A stretch of DNA of 7,947 nucleotides from Chloroflexota bacterium (GTDB lineage: Bacteria; Chloroflexota; Dehalococcoidia; UBA2979). A model generated the notes under the pieces. That model was not told where the DNA came from. It did no database searches and saw only the letters and a program-made list of their open reading frames with translations. The DNA is taken from assembly GCA_016875695.1 (NCBI GenBank), contig VGPB01000084.1:1-7947 (forward strand), given 5' to 3'. This document shows positions 1 through 4,411 of the stretch, piece by piece. The number at the start of each line of letters is the position of its first letter. The stretch's first letter is position 1. A program made the translations under genes and the position numbers.

Positions 1-31
1 CGACCGCCCGGCGTCGCTTCGCCAGGCTCAG
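1..31 (-). pseudogene. start of IS#1 transposase OrfB, cut by the window edge
   Basis: In the -1 frame relative to OrfA, the minus strand reads LLSLAKRRRAV up to the window edge. This resembles the usual start of the integrase-domain ORF that follows a LREVASGN-type OrfA in IS3 elements. Only about ten residues are visible, so the DDE catalytic domain cannot be judged. It is listed as a pseudogene because the upstream OrfA, which normally supplies translation by frameshifting, carries two stops. Confidence 0.5.
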
Positions 32-315
32 TAGTTTCCCGAGGCCACCTCACGCAGAATCGCATTGTCCAGCGCCTGGTCGGCAACCAGCCGCTTCAGC
101 CACGCGTTCTCCCGCTTGAGCTCCTGCAGCCGCTTCGCCTAGTCGACCTTCATCCCGCCGTACTCGCGGCGCCAGCCGTAGTAGGTCTGCTCGCTGATCC
201 CCAGCCTCCGGGACACTTGCGCCACCGTCTGGCCCTACGCCAGACCGACCTCGGCCTCCCTCAGCTTGCCAATGATCTCCTCGGCTCCGAACCACTTCCA
301 CTTCGCCGTTGCCAT
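28..315 (-). pseudogene. IS3-family transposase OrfA with two in-frame TAG codons (IS#1)
   Basis: Read from ATG at 315, the frame gives a 95-codon OrfA, a normal length for the family. An N-terminal helix-turn-helix (EEIIGKLREAEVGLA, then VAQVSRRLGISEQTYYGWR) would bind the terminal repeats. A leucine-zipper-like helix (AKRLQELKRENAWLKRL) would drive multimerisation, followed by LDNAILREVASGN and TGA at 30-28. TAG codons interrupt it at 237-235 (codon 27) and 141-139 (codon 59). Both sit where relatives usually have Gln (LAQGQTV and KVDQAKRL), so each fits a CAG-to-TAG change. No frameshift is present. The first TAG leaves only 26 residues, so OrfA should not be made unless the codons are read through. 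Other minus-strand frames here are shadows. Confidence 0.8.
34..40 (-). promoter_or_regulatory. probable -1 ribosomal frameshift heptamer GGGAAAC
   Basis: The minus strand reads G GGA AAC in the OrfA frame, just upstream of the OrfA stop (TGA at 30-28). This is an X XXY YYZ slippery heptamer. A -1 slip would give GGG AAA CTA CTG and join OrfA to the OrfB reading LLSLAKRRRAV. IS3 elements characteristically make their active transposase as such a fusion. Position, frame and motif all agree. Stimulatory structure downstream cannot be checked because the element leaves the window. Confidence 0.6.
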
Positions 316-358
316 CCAAACACCTCTTCCTGACCAACGCGACTCTCTCGTTCGCGGT

Positions 359-383
359 GGATCCGTTTCAGGGGGTCAGGTCA
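359..383 (-). repeat. outer terminal repeat of IS#1
   Basis: This is the tip of IS#1, reading TGACCTGACC CCCTGAAACG from base 383 on the minus strand and continuing GATCC. IS3-family ends start with TG. Its partner repeat lies to the left of the window, so its length cannot be fixed by comparison. The outer edge is set by the IS#2 sequence that resumes at 384. Confidence 0.55.
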
Positions 384-537
384 TTGAGAGGATGGAGCGA
401 TGACACGACCAGGCAGGTACCCAGCAGAGATCCGGGAGCGGGCGGTGCGCATGGTGTTCGAGCACTAGGCGGAGCACCCCTCGCAATGGGCGACGATCAC
501 CTCGATCGCTGCGAAGTTCTGGATGACGGCCGAGACG
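384..537 (+). mobile_element. IS#2 copy A, 154-bp remnant
   Basis: These 154 bp are identical base for base to the reverse complement of 3580-3733 in IS#2 copy B. The remnant starts where IS#1 was inserted (383/384) and has lost about 34 bp of the IS#2 tip, at least within this window. It ends abruptly at 537, where copy B continues with GTTGCGGCACTGG and this copy continues with unrelated sequence. It carries the first 46 codons of the IS#2 orfA frame, pointing toward the binding-protein gene downstream. Confidence 0.85.
400..537 (+). pseudogene. truncated IS3-family OrfA of IS#2 copy A
   Basis: ATG at 400 opens the frame MTRPGRYPAEIRERAVRMV, the helix-turn-helix start of an IS3-family OrfA. 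TAG at 466-468 interrupts it after FEH (codon 23), exactly as in copy B. The frame then continues with AEHPSQWATITSIAAKF and is cut off at 537. From there the same frame happens to stay open through unrelated DNA to TGA at 661-663, four bases before the start of the next gene. The homologous part is too short to act, and the added tail looks accidental. Confidence 0.75.
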
Positions 538-635
538 CTGACGGACGGCGTAGCTGGAGACTTCGCGAATCCGATCGACGGGCGGAAAGCTTGGTCAACC
601 AAGGCGCGTCTGGTCAGCAGAATGTATGACGTCCG

Positions 636-644
636 TGATATGAT
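636..644 (+). promoter_or_regulatory. candidate extended -10 promoter for the binding-protein gene
   Basis: TGATATGAT contains TATGAT, five of six matches to the -10 consensus, preceded by TG in the extended -10 position. No convincing -35 lies at the normal spacing, which an extended -10 can tolerate. Transcription would begin near 650, leaving a leader of about 16 bases before the start codon. It lies outside IS#2 (which ends at 537), so the gene may keep its own promoter. Confidence 0.4.
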
Positions 645-654
645 GCGGGTTAGC

Positions 655-660
655 AGGAGG
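655..660 (+). promoter_or_regulatory. strong ribosome binding site AGGAGG
   Basis: AGGAGG followed by TGA lies six bases before ATG at 667. It is a near-perfect Shine-Dalgarno sequence and fixes that start for the binding-protein gene. Confidence 0.8.
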
Positions 661-666
661 TGAGCT

Positions 667-2442
667 ATGGGGACACAGGCTGGCATGGGGGGACAGCGGC
701 AATGGGGCCGCCGGACCCTGCTCCGTGGCTCCGTATTGGGCGTGGCGGGGCTTGCCGCGGCGGCGTTGCTCGGCTGCGGCGGCGATGACGACACGACTGA
801 CGACGGTGCGGCCCCAGCGCCCGCGCGGTCCACACCTGGGGCGGCGGCCGGCGTCACGGACGGTGATGGGCGCTTCTCGTACAACGTCAAAGAAGCGACG
901 GGACCGGCGAAACGGGGTGGCACGCTCGTACAGGGAGTGACGTGGAATGTCGGGCCGATGGACCCGACGAAGTCCGCGGCCGGGGGCACCATCGGTCCAG
1001 GACGCGGCGCGTACAACGGCGTCCTGCGATTCGTATCGGGACCGAAAGCCAGTGCGCGAGCGGTCAAGCTCGAAGGCGACCTTGCGAAGTCCTGGCAGGT
1101 AACGCCGGACGGACTGACCTACACCTTCCAGCTCAACGGCGGCGTGAAGTGGCAGAACGTCGCTCCGGTGAGCGGGCGCGCCTTCGGATCCGCCGACGTG
1201 AAATACGCCTGGGAGCGCTACGCGGGAGCGGGCGCTCAGCGCGCGTACTGGGTGGCCCTCGATCGCATCGATGTGCCGGATGACTCGATGGTTGTCGTCA
1301 AGCTCAAGCGCCCATCGCCGGACTTCCTGATCCCTCTCGGCAGTCGCTACCTGACGATTCATCCGCGCGAGATCGTCGAAGACGGCTCGATCGACCGGCG
1401 GGCGATCGGCACAGGCGCGATGATCCAGAGAGAAGCGAAGCCGGACCAGCAGGTTGTCTTCGAGCGCAACCCCGACTACTTCCGGGGTCCGGTGCCGCTA
1501 GACCGAGTCGAGCACCGCGTGATGCCCGACGGCCAGGCTCGCCTCAATGCGTTTCGTGTGGGCCAACTGGACCATGCGATAGGCCTGGTAGGGGGCTTGC
1601 GGGAAGTTGAGGTCCTACTCGCAGGGAACCCGAACCTGCAAGTACTGCCGGGGCTGCCAATTAACGCTGGAGCCGGCATCGTGTTCAACCTTGACCTTCC
1701 GAAATGGCAGGACGTTCGCGTGCGGCGGGCGGTCCAGATGGCCATTGATAGGCAGGCGATCGTTCAGGCGGTGAACGAAGGAGCGGGCGCGGTCGTCCCC
1801 ACGATTCCGTGGGTCTTCCTGTTCGACAAAGAACCTGCACCAGATTCGGACGTATTCGGCGCCTGGTGGAGATACCAGCCGGCGGAGGCGAAGAAGCTGC
1901 TGCAGGCCGCCGGTGCCGAGGGCCTCGCATTCGACTTCATCTGGTACAACTACAGCGACACTGGCAATTCGCGGCCGATCGCGATGATGGTTGATCACCT
2001 GCGGCAGATCGGTGTTGCCATGAAGCCCCAGCAGCTCGAGTACACGCAGTTCAACTCGCAGTGGACCGGGGTGCCGCCAACATATGCCGATGCCGTGGAC
2101 GGCTGGTCCGCGAACGGCTTTACGCCGGACACGTTCTTCTACGAGCACCTGCATTCGAAGTCGCCGAGCAATCGCTACAAGCTGAAGGATCAACAGATCG
2201 ACCAGTGGGCCGAACAGCAGAGCGGCGAACTCGACCCTCAGAAGCGTCGCGAGATACATCGCAAGATCTGGGATCGCGTGCAGGATCAAGTGTGGCGCGT
2301 CGAGAAGCCCGCGGCAAAGAACTACGATCTCCTCCAACCGTGGGTGCGCAACATCAGTTTCACGGGCCCGTTCGGCTCGAACTATTCATTCACCGAAATC
2401 ACGGCGGCTGCGCAACTAGAGCGAGGCTGGCTCGACAAGTAA
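667..2442 (+). CDS. ABC transporter substrate-binding lipoprotein, family 5 (peptide/nickel type)
   Basis: The 591-residue protein has the size and layout of family-5 solute-binding proteins, which capture peptides or other small solutes outside the membrane for an ABC importer. Residues 1-37 form an export signal: RR at 15-16 (GRRTLLRGS, twin-arginine-like), a hydrophobic stretch, and lipobox LLGC with Cys37 as the likely lipid anchor. A low-complexity Asp/Ala/Pro linker follows to about 60. The binding domain begins at RGGTLVQG (about 83). DLAKSWQVTPDGLTYTF (138-154) is the family signature region, FERNPDYF (265-272) a conserved element, and VRVRRAVQMAIDRQAIV (350-367) the usual later helix. 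The start is supported by AGGAGG. No permease or ATPase gene accompanies it, so its partner must lie elsewhere or was lost. GC content is visibly below that of the right half, and IS#2 copies flank it. The ligand is unknown. Confidence 0.9.
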   Translation: MGTQAGMGGQRQWGRRTLLRGSVLGVAGLAAAALLGCGGDDDTTDDGAAPAPARSTPGAAAGVTDGDGRFSYNVKEATGPAKRGGTLVQGVTWNVGPMDPTKSAAGGTIGPGRGAYNGVLRFVSGPKASARAVKLEGDLAKSWQVTPDGLTYTFQLNGGVKWQNVAPVSGRAFGSADVKYAWERYAGAGAQRAYWVALDRIDVPDDSMVVVKLKRPSPDFLIPLGSRYLTIHPREIVEDGSIDRRAIGTGAMIQREAKPDQQVVFERNPDYFRGPVPLDRVEHRVMPDGQARLNAFRVGQLDHAIGLVGGLREVEVLLAGNPNLQVLPGLPINAGAGIVFNLDLPKWQDVRVRRAVQMAIDRQAIVQAVNEGAGAVVPTIPWVFLFDKEPAPDSDVFGAWWRYQPAEAKKLLQAAGAEGLAFDFIWYNYSDTGNSRPIAMMVDHLRQIGVAMKPQQLEYTQFNSQWTGVPPTYADAVDGWSANGFTPDTFFYEHLHSKSPSNRYKLKDQQIDQWAEQQSGELDPQKRREIHRKIWDRVQDQVWRVEKPAAKNYDLLQPWVRNISFTGPFGSNYSFTEITAAAQLERGWLDK

Positions 2443-2478
2443 CGAGGAGCTCCACCGGCGAGAACGACCGGATATGCA

Positions 2479-2507
2479 TGAATCGCCCGGGATTTGATGG
2501 AGACTCC
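2479..2507 (+). repeat. IS#2 copy B terminal inverted repeat, orfB end
   Basis: Starts TGAATCGCCCGGG and ends GGAGACTCC. It pairs imperfectly with the repeat at 3739-3767. The first ten bases and the last four are identical, and the middle differs in several positions. A TG...CA outer end is characteristic of IS3 elements. Confidence 0.7.
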
Positions 2508-2509
2508 GG

Positions 2510-3400
2510 CTATTCAGTCCCGGCAGTCGTCGGAACGAGTTCACGGTAGTGCTTGACTTCGTATTCGATGGGTGGGACGTAGCCGATCGCGCTGAAGAGC
2601 CGGCGGTGGTTGTACCAGTCGACTCAGGTGAGCGTGGCGAGCTCGAAGTCCTCGAGTCCACACCATGACCCTCGCCGGTATACCAGCTCGGTCTTATAGA
2701 GCCCGTTCACTGACTCGGCGAGGGCGTTGCCGTACGAGTCGTCGCGGTTGCCGACCGGGCGCACCGCTCCGACCTCGGCCAGCCGTTCGGTGTAGCGGAT
2801 CGCGAGGTATTGACCGCCGCGGTCGCTGTGGTGGACCAGCCTGTCGAGGGGCTCCTCTCGGGTCTAGAGCGCTTGCTTGAGCGCGTCGAGCGCTAGCTCC
2901 GCGCGGAGCGAGCGGGCGATTTGCCAGCCGATGATGCGACGCGAGTAGGCGTCGACAATGAAGGCCACGCAGACGAAGCCCGACCAGGTGCGCACGTACG
3001 TCAGGTCAGCGACCCAGAGGCGGTTTGGGGCGGGTGTGTGGAAGTTGCGGTCGACGAGGTCGGCCGGCCGCGGGACCTGCTCGTCAGCCACCGTGGTGCG
3101 TGTGACCCGGCCGCGTGCCACGCCAGCCAGGCCGAGCTCCCGCATCAGCCGGGCGACGGTGCAGCGCGCGACGGCGATCCCTTCCCTCTTCAGTTGACGC
3201 CAGAGCTTGCGCACGCCGTACACCCCGAAGTGCTCGGCGTGGACGTGGCGCAGCTTCACCTTCAAGGCCTCATCGCGGACCCGACGCGCCGAGGGCGGAT
3301 GCTGCCTCGCGGCGTAGTAGCTTGACGGGGCGACCGGCAGCTCGCGGCAGATCGGCTCGACTCCGAAACGCTCACGGTGGGTCTCGATGAAGCGCATCAC
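2510..3400 (-). pseudogene. IS3-family transposase OrfB (DDE integrase domain) with two internal stops
   Basis: This is the catalytic part of the transposase, which cuts and joins element ends. GTG at 3400 or ATG at 3397 opens a frame of 296 codons to TAG at 2512-2510. It carries an HTH_21-like N-terminus (RFGVEPICRELPVAPSSYY) and an rve-type integrase domain: D132 in VADLTYV, D193 in HHSDRGG, and E229 in ALAESVNG, giving the exact D-35-E spacing. The C-terminus has VDWYNHRRLFSAIGYVPP. Two codons stop the frame: TAG at 2866-2864 (codon 179, in ALKQAL*TRE, usually Trp or Gln) and TGA at 2626-2624 (codon 259, in LT*VDWYNHRR, usually Trp). The first removes the second Asp and the Glu, so the product would be inactive. 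No frameshift occurs. The frame is identifiable on both sides of each stop. Confidence 0.88.
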
Positions 3401-3717
3401 TTCGGCAGTCGCGGGTCGAGCTCCCGCGCGAAGAAAGCTGAAGCGGCGCGGAGGATCTCATTAGCGCGACGCAGTTCGTGGTTCTCGCGCTCGAGAGCCT
3501 TGAGCCGCTCGCGTTCGTCGCTCGTCAGCCCGGGTCGTGAGCCCGCATCGACTTCAGCCGCACGCACCCAGTGCCGCAACGTCTCGGCCGTCATCCAGAA
3601 CTTCGCAGCGATCGAGGTGATCGTCGCCCATTGCGAGGGGTGCTCCGCCTAGTGCTCGAACACCATGCGCACCGCCCGCTCCCGGATCTCTGCTGGGTAC
3701 CTGCCTGGTCGTGTCAT
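3397..3717 (-). pseudogene. IS3-family transposase OrfA of IS#2 copy B with one TAG
   Basis: The frame begins with MTRPGRYPAEIRERAVRMV at 3717, after ttgagaggatggagcg, and runs 106 codons to TGA at 3399-3397, which overlaps the orfB ATG as TGATG. The N-terminal helix-turn-helix includes TSIAAKFWMTAETLRHWV. The C-terminal helix RLKALERENHELRRANEIL is a leucine-zipper-like multimerisation segment. TAG at 3651-3649 (codon 23, FEH*AEH) usually reads Gln in relatives. Trp in KFWMTAE is also odd, since Gly is common there. Only an internal restart at Met68 of the frame (3594 is the first downstream ATG seen in good context) would give a 65-residue fragment lacking half of the DNA-binding domain. 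No clear slippery heptamer was found at the orfA/orfB junction, so start-stop coupling is possible. Confidence 0.85.
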
Positions 3718-3733
3718 CGCTCCATCCTCTCAA
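3580..3733 (-). repeat. 154-bp perfect inverted repeat of 384-537
   Basis: The reverse complement of this stretch matches 384-537 without a mismatch, including the premature TAG. The two arms enclose about 3.0 kb containing the binding-protein gene. It arises because two copies of IS#2 lie in opposite orientation. The length is ample for homologous recombination, which would invert the enclosed segment. Confidence 0.9.
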
Positions 3734-3738
3734 AGGGT

Positions 3739-3767
3739 GGAGCCTCTAACTTTCCCGGGGCGATTCA
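3739..3767 (-). repeat. IS#2 copy B terminal inverted repeat, orfA end
   Basis: On the minus strand from 3767 it reads TGAATCGCCCCGGGAAAG and ends GAGGCTCC, mirroring 2479-2507. This tip is missing from copy A, where IS#1 begins instead. Confidence 0.7.
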
Positions 3768-3898
3768 AGATTGTGGTTGCCGGCCGACGTGCTGGAACTG
3801 AAACGTCGGCGCGAGGAGTATGGGCCCCCACCCGACCCGTCGCCTGGGCGTTGTTGGAGCAGCAGCTCGCGGCTGCGGGCACAGACCTGAGCCGCTAG
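3768..3898 (+). pseudogene. possible 3' remnant of an unrecognised gene
   Basis: Just right of the IS, one frame reads LPADVLELKRRREEYGPPPD, a protein-like, charged stretch. After an apparent frame change near 3840, another frame reads AWALLEQQLAAAGTDLSR and ends with TAG at 3896-3898. Together these look like the C-terminal tail of a gene whose front was removed when IS#2 arrived or recombined, plus a frameshift. I do not recognise a family. It could equally be non-coding GC-rich DNA. Confidence 0.25.
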
Positions 3899-3999
3899 GC
3901 GACGGACTCCGCCCGATCGTCGCGGGTCGCCAACCACATGCCGACCGCCCCCGCTGCGACCACGACAACGACGAGCCCCACGAACAAGCGCTGTAGCAT
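3895..3999 (-). CDS. small single-span membrane protein (34 aa), hypothetical
   Basis: ATG at 3999 opens a 34-residue frame: MLQRLF, then a hydrophobic stretch VGLVVVVVAAGAVGMWLA (about residues 7-24), then a charged tail TRDDRAESVA. This is the pattern of a single transmembrane helix with a short polar end. The frame extends upstream without a stop, but no nearby start codon gives a sensible protein, and the hydrophobic core argues for the short form. The ribosome site is weak (GGGGAC about eight bases upstream). Its stop overlaps the end of the doubtful remnant on the other strand. Function is unknown; chance hydrophobicity in GC-rich DNA is the main alternative. Confidence 0.4.
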   Translation of the reverse strand: MLQRLFVGLVVVVVAAGAVGMWLATRDDRAESVA

Positions 4000-4019
4000 C
4001 CTAGGTCCCCTAGCATCCT
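3994..4019. repeat. 9-bp direct repeat TAGCATCCT around CTAGG/CCTAG
   Basis: TAGCATCCT occurs at 3994-4002 and 4011-4019, 17 bp apart. Between and partly within them is the inverted pair CTAGG-TCC-CCTAG (4001-4013). It sits directly in front of the small minus-strand ORF, where an operator could lie. Its size also allows a chance repeat. Confidence 0.35.
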
Positions 4020-4165
4020 TGCGTCCGACGGACAGGGTACCTGCTCGGGGCCCGAACCGGCGGCCCCGCGGGACATTGTTTGCGCAAGAGCACTTCGATT
4101 TGGTCACCGTTAGGCCAATCAGCGCAGGCGCAGCGAGTCCGAGATCCAGAAACCGTTGGCAGTGC

Positions 4166-4241
4166 TGGCGCGCCGGGAGGGATTCGAACCCCCGACCCTC
4201 AGTTCCGAAGACTGATGCTCTATCCACTGAGCTACCGGCGC
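4166..4241 (-). tRNA. tRNA-Arg (anticodon UCG)
   Basis: The minus strand folds as a complete 76-nt tRNA. The acceptor is GCGCCGG (4241-4235) with CCGGCGC (4176-4170). The D arm is GCTC/GAGC, and the anticodon stem TCAGT/ACTGA encloses the loop CTTCGGA. The T arm is GGGGG-TTCGAAT-CCCTC with one G-U pair. The discriminator is G, and CCA is encoded at 4168-4166. The anticodon at 4208-4206 is TCG, so it reads CGA arginine codons. All stems pair and invariant bases are in place, so it should be functional. Its 3' end points toward the IS-bearing region. Confidence 0.95.
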
Positions 4242-4251
4242 ACGCACCGCA

Positions 4252-4257
4252 AGCATA
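4252..4257 (-). promoter_or_regulatory. candidate -10 element of the tRNA-Arg gene
   Basis: TATGCT on the minus strand lies ten bases before the mature tRNA 5' end and matches four of six -10 consensus bases. No clear -35 was found in the GC-rich upstream sequence, so this is a weak call based mainly on position. The 4242-4411 interval separates the divergent tRNA and hydrolase genes and must hold promoters for both. Confidence 0.25.
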
Positions 4258-4395
4258 GCCGAGCGCCGTGCCGCGCCGCAGGCGGCTTGCGTCGCTGCCC
4301 CGAGGGCGCGCGACCCGTCCGCCTCGCCGGGCGGGCGGCGCGTGTAGCATGCGCGTCGGGTGCGGCGCGGCCGCGCCGAGAACGCCCGCGCGGGC

Positions 4396-4401
4396 AGGAG
4401 G
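4396..4401 (+). promoter_or_regulatory. ribosome binding site AGGAGG deciding the hydrolase start
   Basis: AGGAGG lies ten bases before ATG at 4412. The reading frame is open much further upstream (to about 4268), but the upstream residues are an Arg/Ala/Gly-rich shadow with no family similarity. This site supports the shorter form. Confidence 0.65.
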
Positions 4402-4411
4402 AACGGCCACC

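Larger units (their letters stand above)
1..383 (-). mobile_element. IS3-family insertion sequence IS#1, left part only
   Basis: This is the orfA end of an IS3-family element that continues beyond the left edge of the window. On the minus strand it begins at 383 with TGACCTGACCCCCTGAAACG, a TG-start tip typical of the family, followed by a short leader and orfA at 315. The tip is placed exactly because perfect identity between the two copies of a different element (IS#2) starts at the next base, 384. IS#1 therefore interrupts IS#2 copy A. The other terminus and any target duplication lie outside the window. The orfA type (a long Leu/Arg helix and an ending in LREVASGNY) resembles the IS407-like part of the family; this subgroup is from memory and uncertain. 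Confidence 0.75.
2479..3767 (-). mobile_element. IS#2 copy B, full-length IS3-family element (1289 bp)
   Basis: This element has both ends and both ORFs. Imperfect 29-bp terminal repeats start with TGAATCGCCC at 2479 and, on the minus strand, at 3767. Inside, orfA (3717-3397) and orfB (3400-2510) overlap with orfB in the -1 frame, the IS3 arrangement. The total length is normal for the family. Three premature stops interrupt the ORFs (3651-3649, 2866-2864, 2626-2624), so it should be inactive without readthrough or help in trans. No short target duplication is seen: the outer three bases are gca on the left and aga on the right. It lies 36 bp after the binding-protein gene stop, in convergent orientation. 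Confidence 0.85.

Noticed and set aside
538..600. Continuation of IS#2 copy A past 537 in diverged form
   Set aside because: A base-by-base comparison with copy B shows perfect identity to 537 and then no similarity, which means truncation rather than divergence.
595..1362. Long minus-strand ORFs opposite the binding-protein gene
   Set aside because: They are antisense shadows of a well-supported plus-strand gene in GC-rich DNA and show no recognisable domain.
28..3717. Genome-wide reassignment of TAG to glutamine (alternative genetic code)
   Set aside because: The importer binding-protein gene ends in TAG at 6564-6566 at the expected family length, with unrelated sequence after it. TGA also ends the hydrolase and permease genes, and in-frame stops occur only in IS genes. 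Decay or local error is simpler.
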